This document shows positions 32,725 through 42,068 of a stretch of 64,000 nucleotides of DNA, one piece after another (positions within the stretch are counted from its first letter, which is position 1; each line of letters opens with the position of its first letter). The notes beneath the pieces were generated by a model, which did not search any database, was not told where the DNA came from, and worked only from the letters and a program-made list of their open reading frames with translations. The translations under genes were made by a program, and so were the position numbers. Source of the stretch: M3007 sp965249785 (lineage in GTDB: Bacteria; Bacteroidota; Bacteroidia; Chitinophagales; Saprospiraceae); NCBI GenBank assembly GCA_965249785.1, contig CBDFMU010000022.1:124001-188000 (forward strand), read 5' to 3'.

Positions 32725-33900
32725 TCAAAACTTATATGCATAACTCATAAAATCCAGCCCAGGCAAACTATTCCCAGCGAAATCAAACAAGGTCATATTC
32801 TCCCAACTGGAACCCACTCCGTAAGAGTCATTTAAAGTAGAAGTAATCCAGGCTGGTTCCCAATACATAAGGCCCACACCGCCGCCTTTAATGACCGCCT
32901 GAGTAAGCGCTTTCATGTAGTCTAATTGTCCCGCTTTACTGACTTCAAAACCAGCAAAACCAGTGGTGCCGGGAATAAGATTGGTGTAATTATCGGCATG
33001 ATCGCTGGTCCAGGGACAGGCTGTTTCTACTACCATTATTTTTTTACCATAGGTAAGTTTGAGGCTGCGCGTAGTATTTTCGATTTGCGTCAAAGTATAG
33101 CCGTCCGACCATATATCGTAGTGCGAAATACCGAGAATATCATAGTCCGTGACACCACTCGTTTGGAGGTGGCTGGCGAAATAGTCGGCACTTTTATACT
33201 GTGCTACGTGCAGGATGATTTGTGGTTTTATAGTAGAAGTACTAGAAAAATCCCGCACGGCCTGGATGCCTTTATTTAATAGACTGGCAAATCCTGAAAA
33301 ATCATTATTCACTACTTTTCCGACCGGAAAGAGCATTCCCTGATTAGTTTCATTGCCGATTTGAATTAATTCCGGCGTGAGGTTCTTGCTTTTTAAGTAG
33401 TTTAATACTTGCAAAGTGTATTGATAAACAGAGTCTTGTAATAGAGAAAGACTCAATCCGCTCCACGCGGCGGGCGTTTCCTGATTCGCTGGATCGGTCC
33501 AGCGGTCGGAATAATGCAGGTCGAGGCTGACTGCTAAACCAGCAGATTTGGCACGTTGGATAGTGGTTTCTACATCGGCTAAGTCATTGTAAATCCGACC
33601 ATTATTTAGGGCAGATTGCCAAAGGGAAGGATTGTGCCAGAGCCGCACACGCACGACATTGAGGCCATGTTTTTTAAAAATAACGAATGGATCGGTGATC
33701 GCGCCAGAATCGCGATACATGCCGCCTTGATGTTCTATTTGATTGACGTAAGAAAGGTCGGCTCCCATCGCGAACTTTTCCCAGTTATAGAAGACTTTTT
33801 GTGGTGTTTGTTCTACTGGGGTAGGGTTGTCCTTCTTGCAGGCGGCAAAAACAGTAACTATAAAAGCGACTGCCAACAGTGGAATATAGTGTCGTTTCAT
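32725..33900 (-). CDS. GH53 arabinogalactan endo-beta-1,4-galactanase, lipoprotein
   Basis: Endo-acting enzyme that cuts beta-1,4-galactan. It is a 391-residue lipoprotein (lipobox VFAAC, Cys21), so probably surface-anchored. GH53 signatures: FAMGADLSYVNQIEHQGG, NVVRVRLWHNP, SLDLHYSDRWTDPANQ, acid/base Glu184 in ELIQIGNETNQG and nucleophile Glu292 in IMVVETACPW. This is the clearest substrate indicator in the locus. The leader carries the shared promoter module (33924-33971) and a CTCAACC word. Confidence 0.95.
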   Translation of the reverse strand: MKRHYIPLLAVAFIVTVFAACKKDNPTPVEQTPQKVFYNWEKFAMGADLSYVNQIEHQGGMYRDSGAITDPFVIFKKHGLNVVRVRLWHNPSLWQSALNNGRIYNDLADVETTIQRAKSAGLAVSLDLHYSDRWTDPANQETPAAWSGLSLSLLQDSVYQYTLQVLNYLKSKNLTPELIQIGNETNQGMLFPVGKVVNNDFSGFASLLNKGIQAVRDFSSTSTIKPQIILHVAQYKSADYFASHLQTSGVTDYDILGISHYDIWSDGYTLTQIENTTRSLKLTYGKKIMVVETACPWTSDHADNYTNLIPGTTGFAGFEVSKAGQLDYMKALTQAVIKGGGVGLMYWEPAWITSTLNDSYGVGSSWENMTLFDFAGNSLPGLDFMSYAYKF

Positions 33901-33923
33901 GTTTTTATAGTAAAGGTTGAGGG

Positions 33924-33971
33924 GTTGAGGTATTGATTCTGTTTATTTTACAACCAGTTTTCTTTCAAAAC
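33924..33971 (-). promoter_or_regulatory. Shared promoter/leader module (copy at GH53)
   Basis: On the minus strand GTTTTGAAAG, then GTAAAATAAACAG, ATCAATACCTCAACC. It aligns along its length with the modules before the SusE-like gene (35260-35312) and the lipoprotein cupin gene (45780-45832). Confidence 0.5.
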
Positions 33972-34075
33972 TTATAGTTAACGCAAAACGGTTCTGAACA
34001 GAGACTGAATGTAAAGGAAGGAGGATCAAAAACTAAACCCTTCTAAACATTCTAAACTGACTGTAACTATAAATG

Positions 34076-34121
34076 AAAAAGGAGATGGTCTCGTCGTGTA
34101 ATTACGATTCCATCTCCTTTT
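34076..34121 (-). terminator. Terminator after the SusE-like gene
   Basis: AAAAGGAGATGG and CCATCTCCTTTT pair perfectly (12 bp) around a 21-nt loop, followed on the minus strand by TTTTTC. It lies 32 nt after the SusE-like stop and separates it from GH53. Confidence 0.75.
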
Positions 34122-34152
34122 AAAGCAATTAATGTTTTAATGAAAATTGTGC

Positions 34153-35220
34153 TTAATTTTTCATCAACTTGTAACTATAATAACCCGGTGTAGACAAATC
34201 CAGGGTAACTGTATAATTGCCGCTTTCTGGAACAGCGATATTGGCACCATCTTGTTCTAAGCTTGAATCAGCACCATTATCTCCATAATTGATGGTCCAG
34301 GCATCGTTCGCACGGAATTTAATAGATTTTCCGCCATCCAGGTTAAGGGTAATCGACCACGTTTTGGTAGCCGCATCGTAGGTCATATTCTGATCCGAAT
34401 CCCAGCCAGTAACCGGAATAGCATCCCCGATGAGTCCGAAATCCGTTTTTACGGCTTCCCAGGTCAGGGTATTCGTATTGGCTTTTATGCGGTAATAGCC
34501 TGGCGCTGGTACGGTTAAGTTGTCGCCGCTGGTACTAAGTGTTCCGGTGACATCACTGCCCGTCACCGTGCTGGTTCCCACCCCATAATTGGTATGATCC
34601 CAGTCCGGGTTGCTAGTGAGCTTAAATTGCAGACTGCCTCCGCCGATATTCACAAAACCCTCATACTTACCGTCGTCACCCACCGAAGATATTTTGTCGG
34701 CCGTGGAAGGGGACCAGCCCTGGTGATCGCCCGGCACCCAAAGGGACGGATAATTGATGATGACCAAGTAAGGTGTCACCGAAACGGGGACCACATTGGA
34801 ATATACCGGGGCGAGCTTCGAGCTGACTTCGGCTTTGATGCGAGCTTCCACTTGGCCGACGCTGCCGGTGGGCAATCCCAATGCTACTAATGCGAGTTGA
34901 TTGAGGTCCGCGTTCGTGTATTTTATACCCCGGCCAGCACCCAGATTGACCTCCTTGGCTGCTGCAAAATCAGTACCCGCCTTGGCCAGCTGCAACGTGT
35001 AAGTAACGGCTGCATCGAAGCCAAAATCCACGGGTGTCCAGGAGAACGACTCGATAGTGTCGGTTGGGGCAGCAGCATTCAGCACCAGCGCGGTTTGCGC
35101 AGCAGTCAAGGTCAAACCAGTGCCAGTTTTGGCCACGGCTTGGGTTTCGTCCTTTTCGCACGACCATAGTAGCATCGAGGCTAGACCAATTAAAAGGAAT
35201 TTATTTAACCAATTCTTCAT
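34153..35220 (-). CDS. SusE/SusF-like outer-membrane glycan-binding lipoprotein
   Basis: A 355-residue surface lipoprotein (lipobox MLLWSC, Cys about 21). A SusE N-terminal Ig domain (LVLNAAAPTDTIESFSWTPV, then VTYTLQLAKAG) is followed by two starch-binding-like modules (LWVPGDHQGWSPSTADKISS; and ITLNLDGGKSIKFRAND). The position directly after SusD is typical. It should bind galactan chains at the cell surface beside the SusC/SusD transporter. Own promoter module at 35260. Confidence 0.9.
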   Translation of the reverse strand: MKNWLNKFLLIGLASMLLWSCEKDETQAVAKTGTGLTLTAAQTALVLNAAAPTDTIESFSWTPVDFGFDAAVTYTLQLAKAGTDFAAAKEVNLGAGRGIKYTNADLNQLALVALGLPTGSVGQVEARIKAEVSSKLAPVYSNVVPVSVTPYLVIINYPSLWVPGDHQGWSPSTADKISSVGDDGKYEGFVNIGGGSLQFKLTSNPDWDHTNYGVGTSTVTGSDVTGTLSTSGDNLTVPAPGYYRIKANTNTLTWEAVKTDFGLIGDAIPVTGWDSDQNMTYDAATKTWSITLNLDGGKSIKFRANDAWTINYGDNGADSSLEQDGANIAVPESGNYTVTLDLSTPGYYSYKLMKN

Positions 35221-35259
35221 GTTTATAGTAAAAGTTGAGATGTTGAGAATGTTGAGAGA

Positions 35260-35312
35260 GGTTGAGATATTGATCGTGAATATGTTACATTCAGACTTTG
35301 TTCAAAACCACC
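35260..35312 (-). promoter_or_regulatory. Shared promoter/leader module (copy at SusE-like gene)
   Basis: On the minus strand GGTGGTTTTGAACAAAG, TGAATGTAACATATTCACG and ATCAATATCTCAACC. TTTG is 20 nt from TATTCACG, a possible -33/-7 pair with a poor -7. Closest match is the module at 45780. Confidence 0.55.
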
Positions 35313-35410
35313 TTGGATTGATTTTATTTAGTTGAAAGTGTTGTAGTAGTAATGAAATTATGCAAAAAGCAAGTCGGCAATAAAGAACCATGTACAGTTG
35401 ATGATAATCA

Positions 35411-35440
35411 TTGCCAATTTGCCTTTTGCCTTTTTGTTTA
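35411..35440. repeat. TTTTGCC word array after susD
   Basis: TTGCCAATTTGCCTTTTGCC and TTTTTG next to the SusD stop; sense strand reads GGCAAAAGGCAAATTGGCAA. Confidence 0.45.
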
Positions 35441-37030
35441 GTACCCCGGATTCTGTTTCAAATTCGGATTGGCCGTAATATCAGAAGAAGGAATTGGGAA
35501 CAAAGTGCGGAAACTTTCTACCTCCCGGCCTGCTTCTACATTGCCTTTCCACGGCCACAAATAATTGGAACCGGTGTATTTGCCAAAGCGAATCAAATCT
35601 GTGCGACGGACAGCCTCCCAGTTCAATTCACGTCCACGTTCATCCAAAATGAAATCGAGGGTCAATTGTGTATCGGTGATGTTGCCCGAAGTATTGCCGT
35701 AGGCGCGTTGGCGCAGGGCATTGACATACTGCAATGCCGTTCCACGGTCGCCGCCCGAACCGCCACGCAACACGGCTTCGGCATACATCAGGTACACATC
35801 GGCCAGGCGGAACATCGGAAAGTCGGTGTCTGGGAAAACCCCTTCTGGATCGGAACCTTTTGCGCCGGTGGAAGTGACGTTTTTATACTTCGTAATTGGA
35901 TAACCGTCCGTAAACGTCGGGATTTCCATCACGTCAATTTTCTGTCCGCTGGTATGGAACATACCCCGTTGATCAACCAGACCATCCGCATCCGGGAACA
36001 GGTTGACGATATTTTTCGTCGTGCGTACACCGCTCCAACCACCACCGATACCGAAATCAGCTGGGTTCATATTGCCACCGACTGGTGCATGCACCAGGTA
36101 AGTCATGCCACCATAGGATTTGGTGCGCAAACCATCAAATGCAATGGGGAAAATGATTTCCGGCGAGGTGTTATTGTCGGCCAAAAAGAGGTGCGCATAA
36201 TTATTATCCAAAGTGTAACCCGCATTGATGATCTTGTTGGCGTAGGTGATGGCCTCCGTGTATTTCGACGTTTCGGTATAGACGTTGGCGTTCAAGTACA
36301 ATTTGGTCAGCAACATCCAAACGGCGGCAGCATCGGCGCGACCATACTCGTTTTGTTTGGCGGGCGTGATCTCGCTTTCCAGGCTCAACAGTTCAGATTC
36401 CAAATAACTGAACAAAGCAGGACGAGTAGTTTGCGTTGGGAAAAACGAACCCACAGCATCCTTTTCGGTCACAAATGGCACATTGCCAAACATATCCAGC
36501 GCGTGGTAATAGCTAAGCGCGCGCAGGAAACGTGCTTCTGCGCGGAATTTTTTGGCATTTTCCAGGTTGGCTCCGCTGATCCCGCGCTCGCTGAGTTTGT
36601 CGTCCGCCATTTCGCGGATAAACTCGTTGCAGGCCGAAATCTGGTAGAAAAACCGGTTGTACAACGCACCGACAAATTCGTTGGCGGGTGTCCAGGTCAT
36701 GTAGTGCAACTGCGCGATGGTGCCGTCGTTCCAGCCAATGACCGCCTCGTCGGTGGTCAATTCCTGCAACTGCCAATACTGGCGCAGGTAGTTGGAGAAA
36801 CCTTCGTCGATGCCTGTGATGTCGGGTTTTCCCGCTGGGCCTTGTTGACCACTTACGGCAATACCCGCGTACAATTTGGCTAGCACGAGTTTGTAATTGT
36901 CAAAATTCTCGTACACGCTTGCCGACGTGATGTCGTAGAAAGGCGCGCGATCAAGATCCTTCGTGCAGGCAGCCATGCTGAGAGTAATCAGCAAAATGGC
37001 TATTATTTTATTGAAAAAGTGCTTTATCAT
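35438..37030 (-). CDS. SusD/RagB family glycan-binding lipoprotein
   Basis: A 530-residue surface lipoprotein (lipobox LSMAAC, Cys about 22) that lids the SusC transporter and binds glycan. Family features: LDRAPFYDITSASVYENFDN, helical TPR-like scaffold (AEARFLRALSYYHALDMFG at about 170-190), MFRLADVYLMYAEAVLRGG, LDFILDERGRELNWEAVRRT, and the C-terminal FPIPSSDITANPNLKQNPGY. Unlike most pairs it is 534 nt from SusC, across an array of repeats. Confidence 0.96.
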   Translation of the reverse strand: MIKHFFNKIIAILLITLSMAACTKDLDRAPFYDITSASVYENFDNYKLVLAKLYAGIAVSGQQGPAGKPDITGIDEGFSNYLRQYWQLQELTTDEAVIGWNDGTIAQLHYMTWTPANEFVGALYNRFFYQISACNEFIREMADDKLSERGISGANLENAKKFRAEARFLRALSYYHALDMFGNVPFVTEKDAVGSFFPTQTTRPALFSYLESELLSLESEITPAKQNEYGRADAAAVWMLLTKLYLNANVYTETSKYTEAITYANKIINAGYTLDNNYAHLFLADNNTSPEIIFPIAFDGLRTKSYGGMTYLVHAPVGGNMNPADFGIGGGWSGVRTTKNIVNLFPDADGLVDQRGMFHTSGQKIDVMEIPTFTDGYPITKYKNVTSTGAKGSDPEGVFPDTDFPMFRLADVYLMYAEAVLRGGSGGDRGTALQYVNALRQRAYGNTSGNITDTQLTLDFILDERGRELNWEAVRRTDLIRFGKYTGSNYLWPWKGNVEAGREVESFRTLFPIPSSDITANPNLKQNPGY

Positions 37031-37039
37031 TAGAAAATA

Positions 37040-37165
37040 TGTTGAGAATGTTTAGGAAAAGGTTGAGAGGGGTTTAGAAAAAAAGGTTGAGAAGAAGAGT
37101 TGAGAAAAAGGTTGAGAATGTTGAGAGAAATAGTTGAGAAAAAAAGGTTAAGAATGTTAAGTAGT
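37040..37165. repeat. GTTGAGAA word array (susD leader)
   Basis: At least ten copies of GTTGAGAA/GTTGAGAATG in about 125 nt just upstream of susD; sense strand is CTCAACATTCTCAACC-like and almost free of G. Confidence 0.75.
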
Positions 37166-37284
37166 GTTGAATAACTAAACTCTTTTCTATTTAACAAAAA
37201 GTGCTTTGAACAGAATGTATTTATAATGGGCTGACAATCAAATTTTTCTCAACCCTTCCACATTCTCCACCTTTCCACTTTTTT

Positions 37285-37381
37285 TGCCGCGCTTGGTGTT
37301 TTCACCAAGCGCACGGCGGAGAAAGTGATTAGGTTTAATATCCCAATAGTTGGGCTTGGTGAAAACACCAAGCACGGCGGG
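37285..37381. repeat. Paired inverted hairpins
   Basis: GCTTGGTG-TTTT-CACCAAGC near 37293 and GCTTGGTG-AAAA-CACCAAGC near 37353 are reverse complements of one another, each next to GCACGGCGG. The unit can form two small hairpins or one larger one. It sits midway in the SusC-SusD gap. Confidence 0.7.
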
Positions 37382-37484
37382 AAAAAAATAGTTTAGAGCA
37401 ATGTAGGAGATTGAAGGAAATGTTGTTGACTATACAGACAATGCTAAATTATTTAAAACAGAAGCAATGCAAAGCAGCATCAAT

Positions 37485-37562
37485 CAACAATTCAACACTT
37501 TTCTCAACCCCCTCAACCTTTTTCTCAACTCTTTTTCTCAACCAATTTTCTCACCCCTTTCT
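37485..37562. repeat. TTCTCAACC word array (susC 3' flank)
   Basis: Copies of TTTCTCAACC adjacent to the SusC stop, complementary to the GTTGAGAA array at 37040. In a SusC-SusD transcript the two arrays could pair over about 80 nt. Confidence 0.65.
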
Positions 37563-37564
37563 CC

Positions 37565-40524
37565 TTAGAATCTCAAATTCGCTCCCAACGAAAACGTCCG
37601 TGGATTGGGATAGAAATTGTTGTCAATACCGCCCGCTACTTCTGGATCAAGACCCGTGTATTTCGTGATCGTAAACACGTTCTGGATCGAAGCGGTCAGG
37701 CGCAGCGACGGACCTTTGGCCGATAGGCGACCTACATTGTAGCCCAGGCTCAGGTAGTCCATTTTGAAAAAAGCAGCATTCTGGACATAGTAGTCAGAGA
37801 ACAACTGGTACTGACCAAAGCCGGTTTCCAGTGTGTTTCTTGGTACGTTGCCCAGATAATTCGGGAACGAGAAACTCTGGTAAGCACCCGCGCTGGCGTT
37901 GAAGTTGTTGTACAGGTAGTTGTCCAGATTAGCGCGTGTCGTGAATTCCAACGTCCAACGTTTGTACTCAAACTGCGAACTGAAACCCAGAAATACCTGA
38001 GCATCAGGCGATTTATAACGGTATTTGTCCTTGTCATTGACCACGCCATCACTGTTTCGGTCTACATACAGACCTTCCACGGGTTTTCCAGCTTCGTCAT
38101 ACACTTGCTGATACACATAGAAAGCGTACGGATTGTAGCCCACTGTGTGAATCTGAATGGTGTTACCTACGCCGCCAGCAATAGTGCCGACCAACACACC
38201 TTCCGAACTTTGGTCTTGCACTTTGCTCAAGTTGGTGATCTTGCTATTATTGAAAGTCACGTTGAAATTACTGTTCCAACGGAAAGCGTCGTTATCTATA
38301 ATTACTGCGTTCAGATTAAGTTCCACGCCGTGGTTCTCGATATTGCCGACGTTGGTCAGGATGCGGTTGGTCAAGTTAGAACCAATTGGCACCGGAATAA
38401 CGGCCAGCAAATCCTTGGTTTTCTTGAAGTAATAATCCGCACTCGCCGACAAGCGGCCATCGAAAAAGCCCAGATCAAGACCGGCATTATAAGTCGTTGT
38501 TTCCTCCCATTTGATCTTGGCATCGTAACCTTCCGGGCGTAACGTGTAGTAGTAATCATTGCCAAATTGATACAAGGCACTGCTGTCGCTCTGCGTATAA
38601 CGCGCTAAATATGGATAATCCGAACCAATATCCTGCTGGCCAGTAATACCGTAACCCAGGCGGATTTTCATATCAGATATCACTTTGGAATTGCGCAAAA
38701 ACGACTCCTGAGCCACGCGCCAAGCCAGGCCCACCGATGGGAAAGTACCCCAGCGCGTGTCCGGGACTGAAACGCGAAGAACCATCACGGCGCACCGTAG
38801 CCGTCAGTAAATAGCGGTCATTGTACACATAATTCACGCGACCAAAGACGGAAAGCAACGTGTTTTGTGTCTTAAACGGTGTCGAAGCAGGCACAGTGCC
38901 TGTCCCATTTTCAGTGGGGAAAGTAGGCTCGTCGCGAATCCAGTCCTGGTAAGAATACCCTGCCGTCACGTCCAACGTGCTGTTGATGCTGGCCAGCGAA
39001 GGCGCGTATTTCATGTAATACTCAAACAGTTTATTGGTTTTGGTCTGCTCGTAGCGGGTGGTGGTACCCTTCAAATTATAAACGGAAGCCAGAGTAGACG
39101 GCAATATCGTCATCGCCTTTACCTTTGGAAACATCAAAGCCCACGTTCACATTGGCACTCAAAGCAGGCAGAAACGGCAGTTTGTAGTCCAACTGAATGT
39201 TGCCAATGCCCCGACTCACTTTGCTTTCGTCGTTCTTTTGTTCCAACATACTCAACGGGTTACGTGGCGCAAGCGTGTTGGGCAAACCCGTCGCTGGGTC
39301 GAGCCATTCGTAGTAGCCGCCCACGTCTACACCATTGGTGGTAGGCGCGTACACGGGTCTGGTCGGGTCAAAAAAGATGGCCGAACCAATAGCACCTTGA
39401 TCCGCAAAATGGCTGTTGCCCAACGAACCTTTGAAGTTTACGTTGACCGACAGACTTTTATCCAGAAAAGTTGGATTCAAATTCAACGTGAGCGAAGTGC
39501 GTTCCAGGTTGTCCGTTTTCAGCAGACCGTTCTGGTTCAAATAACCCAGCGACAAGCGATAAGGCAATGCCCCCAAACCACCGCTGAAATTGATATTGTT
39601 ATCCGTGAAATAAGCATTTTGATAGATAACATCCTGCCAATTAGTGTTTTCGGTACCGAGCAATGCTTTTTGCGATTCGGTGCCTTCGGCGTTTACCAGC
39701 GTACGGAATTCATCGGCAGAAAGTACGTCCACTTCATTGCTACGCGTCGAAATAGAGTGCTGCGTGCTGAAATCCACCTGTAATTTGCCCGTGCTACCTT
39801 TTTTCGTGGTAATGATAATCACCCCGTTGGAAGCCCGCGAACCATAAATGGCCGTAGCGGAAGCGTCTTTCAGTACGTTGAACGACTCGATGTCATTTGG
39901 ATTAATCAGGCTCAACGGGTTGGCCGAACCAGACACCTTATTATTATCCAGCGGCACTCCATCAATCACGATCAGTGGGTCGTTGCTGGCATTGAGCGAC
40001 GAACCGCCGCGAATGCGAATGCGGCCACCACTGCCCGGCGCACCACCGTTCGAGGTGATTTGTACACCCGGCACTTTACCCGCGATCAATTGTTGTGGCG
40101 ACACAATCGGCCCTTTGTTAAATTCCTTAGCCGAAATAGCCGTCACCGCGCCCGTCAAATCGGACTTCCGAGCCGTACCATAACCGACTACCACCACCTC
40201 ATCAATTAAAGCCTGTCCGGTCCGCAACTGAATGGATAAATTGCTGACTCCGACGAGCGGCAGTTCCTGCAGGTCATAACCCGTGTAACTAACGGTCAGT
40301 GTTTCCGCATTTTCTGGTACCCGTAGCGTAAAAGCACCATTAGCATCGGTAGAAGCACCGATGTTGGTTCCTTTGACCGCTACCGACACGCCCACCAGCG
40401 GGGAGCCATCGGCGCTATCCGTGACCTTGCCAGATACCGTTTTGGTTTGGGCAAAGGCCGTCTGCCAAAGGCAAATTGCCAGTAGCGGTAATAAAAAGTT
40501 TCGAAGTAATTTTTTTAAGTGCAT
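37565..40524 (-). pseudogene. SusC/RagA TonB-dependent transporter with two frameshifts
   Basis: About 986 codons in three frames. Part 1 (40524 to about 39102): signal peptide, carboxypeptidase-like domain (VSGKVTDSADGSPLVGVSV), TonB-box/plug (LIDEVVVVGYGTARKSDLTG, IRIRGGSSLNASNDPLIVID). Part 2 (to about 38762) and part 3 form the barrel, ending in SLGANLRF. Removing one C of the plus strand at about 39102 restores DDDIPSTLASVYNLKG; removing one C at about 38761-38762 restores RFSPDTRWGTFPSVGLAW. The rest is intact and family-like, so this is either a very recent pseudogene, a sequencing error, or phase variation. Function if intact: import of galacto-oligosaccharides. Confidence 0.88.
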
Positions 40525-40697
40525 ACAATAATGGGTTTGGATTTAAAAAGAAGATTCGGTTAGGTCACAGCGTGCCGAACAATATGCTGCGACATTATGC
40601 CCGAAAGGTATTTCAATTTGAAACCAAAATAGAGCCTTACCCAATGTGGGAAAGCCATTTTTCTGTAAAAACAGATGCGTTTCGTTATTTCCCCCCT

Positions 40698-40727
40698 ATA
40701 ATGTATCATTGCAAACGGTTGCGCAAA
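40698..40727 (-). promoter_or_regulatory. Candidate susC promoter
   Basis: On the minus strand TTTG (40724-40727), 18-nt spacer, TACATTAT (40698-40705; last two bases off TAnnTTTG). The LacI-type operator lies inside the spacer. Confidence 0.45.
40711..40722. promoter_or_regulatory. LacI-type operator
   Basis: GCAAACGGTTGC is an imperfect palindrome with the central CG that LacI/PurR proteins need. It lies between divergent susC and the LacI gene, inside the spacer of the putative susC promoter, so binding would block RNA polymerase there. Confidence 0.6.
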
Positions 40728-40746
40728 ATTTATGTCTGGCTAATTT

Positions 40747-40778
40747 TTTGAGTCTATTCTTTCTGTCGCCGAATTTTG
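40747..40778 (+). promoter_or_regulatory. Promoter of the LacI gene
   Basis: TTTG (40747-40750), 20-nt spacer, GAATTTTG (40771-40778; one mismatch). The operator is 25 nt upstream of its -33 element. Confidence 0.6.
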
Positions 40779-40812
40779 TGTCATTCTGTCCTCGGTTTTA
40801 CCCAAACCAGCC

Positions 40813-41823
40813 ATGCAAAAGCATCCGCCTACGTTGAAGGAGATTGCCCAGGCCCTGCACATTTCGGTCTCCACCGTCTCGCGGGCTTTGCAGAATCATC
40901 CGCGTATTGGATTGCGGACGCGGCAACGAGTGCGGGATATGGCTCAACAAATGCACTACATACCCAATGCAGCGGCGCAACTTCTGCGCAAGCATCGCAC
41001 GTTGACCATCGGCGTAGTGCTGCCTTTCCTGAAAGAAGAGTTTTTTTCGTCGGCAATTACTGGAGTTGAGGATGTCATCACGCCGAAAGGTTACAACGTG
41101 ATCGTGAGCCAGAGTCGTAACTGTTTTGATCGCGAAGTAAAGGCAACGCAGTCATTTCTGCGCAGCCGCGTGGATGGCGTAATTGCGAGTATCAGTGCGG
41201 AAACGACTCATTATGAGCACTTTCAGGAGTTGCAGCACTACGGTATTCCGCTCGTCTTTTTTGATCGGGTGCCGAAAGATTTTCCCGCACATCGGGTGCG
41301 TAGCCAGATCGTGGAAGGTGCTATCGCAGCGATGCACTATCTTTTGCAACGTGGATTCACCAGAATTGCCCTGCTCAACGGCCCCGAAAATCTGGAAATT
41401 TCGCAGGAACGGCTCATTGGTTATCAGGCCGCTATCAACGAATATAAACTACCAATTACGTCCGATTTCATTAAGTCAGTGGATCTCAGCCAGGAAGATA
41501 CCTGGGCAAAAATGGCAGAACTTTGCCAGTCGCCGGAACGCCCGCAAGCCATCGTAGCGTTCAATGATTATATTGCTCTGCACGCTATGCAATGGTGCAA
41601 ACAGCAGGGCATCGTGCCCAACCAAGACATCGTATTTGTGAGTTTTGCCAACCTGCCAATTGCCGATTATATGGACAATCCACCCGTGGCTTCCGTAGAG
41701 CAATTTGCTTATCAAATGGGCGAAAAGGCCGCCGAAATATTGATGTCTTTGCTGGAAAATGAATCGCTGTTAGAGGTGGAACCAAAGGAAATTATGATTG
41801 AAACGCGGTTGGTAATAAGGTGA
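40813..41823 (+). CDS. LacI family transcriptional regulator
   Basis: Sugar-responsive DNA-binding regulator, 336 residues. N-terminal HTH and hinge: TLKEIAQALHISVSTVSRAL, then YIPNAAAQLLRKHRT. The periplasmic-binding-like core has TIGVVLPFLKEEFFSSAI, DGVIASISAETT, IPLVFFDRVPKD and AIVAFNDYIALHAMQW. It is divergent from susC and should control the galactan locus, most likely as a repressor relieved by a galacto-oligosaccharide (inference). This is less usual than the hybrid two-component or SusR regulators of many such loci. Confidence 0.94.
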   Translation: MQKHPPTLKEIAQALHISVSTVSRALQNHPRIGLRTRQRVRDMAQQMHYIPNAAAQLLRKHRTLTIGVVLPFLKEEFFSSAITGVEDVITPKGYNVIVSQSRNCFDREVKATQSFLRSRVDGVIASISAETTHYEHFQELQHYGIPLVFFDRVPKDFPAHRVRSQIVEGAIAAMHYLLQRGFTRIALLNGPENLEISQERLIGYQAAINEYKLPITSDFIKSVDLSQEDTWAKMAELCQSPERPQAIVAFNDYIALHAMQWCKQQGIVPNQDIVFVSFANLPIADYMDNPPVASVEQFAYQMGEKAAEILMSLLENESLLEVEPKEIMIETRLVIR

Positions 41824-41862
41824 TTAAGAAGAAATTACAAGTCATTAAGTCCTTTCCAATGT

Positions 41863-41955
41863 TGTCATCCTGAACGCAGTGAAGGAACTGGTTACGAGAA
41901 ACGTGAGCATTTCTCTTCGCTCTTGGCCAGTTCCTTCACTGCGTTCAGGATGACA
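41863..41955. repeat. GTCATCCTGAACGCAGTGAAGG palindromic element
   Basis: Perfect 29-nt arms (41863-41891 and 41927-41955) around a 35-nt centre, ends TGTCATCCTG/CAGGATGACA. No ORF inside. Same family as 32608. Confidence 0.85.
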
Positions 41956-41972
41956 GATTCCAGGGTAGGTTA

Positions 41973-42004
41973 AGAGGTGCCACTTTTCAAAAAGTGGCAC
42001 CTCT
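41973..42004. terminator. Hairpin with ACTTTTCAAAAAGT core
   Basis: AGAGGTGCCACTTTT, CA, AAAAGTGGCACCTCT: 15-bp perfect arms. It lies between the LacI and AraC genes and resembles the terminator at 1591. Confidence 0.6.
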
Positions 42005-42056
42005 ACATGGCCAATAAATCAGCAAACAATAGTCATCAACGCTTGTTTGATTTCCT

Positions 42057-42064
42057 TAACTTTG
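42057..42064 (+). promoter_or_regulatory. -7 box of the AraC gene
   Basis: TAACTTTG matches TAnnTTTG and ends only 4 nt before the ATG, which would make the mRNA leaderless or nearly so. No -33 element is seen. Confidence 0.45.
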
Positions 42065-42068
42065 TCTG

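Noticed and set aside
35411..36883. Long open frame of 490 codons on the plus strand
   Set aside because: It lies entirely antisense to the SusD gene, whose protein is unmistakable. The antisense product has no recognisable family, and long antisense frames are common in GC-balanced coding DNA.
37040..37562. CRISPR array
   Set aside because: The repeat units are 7-13 nt, degenerate and without regular unique spacers; no cas gene is present.
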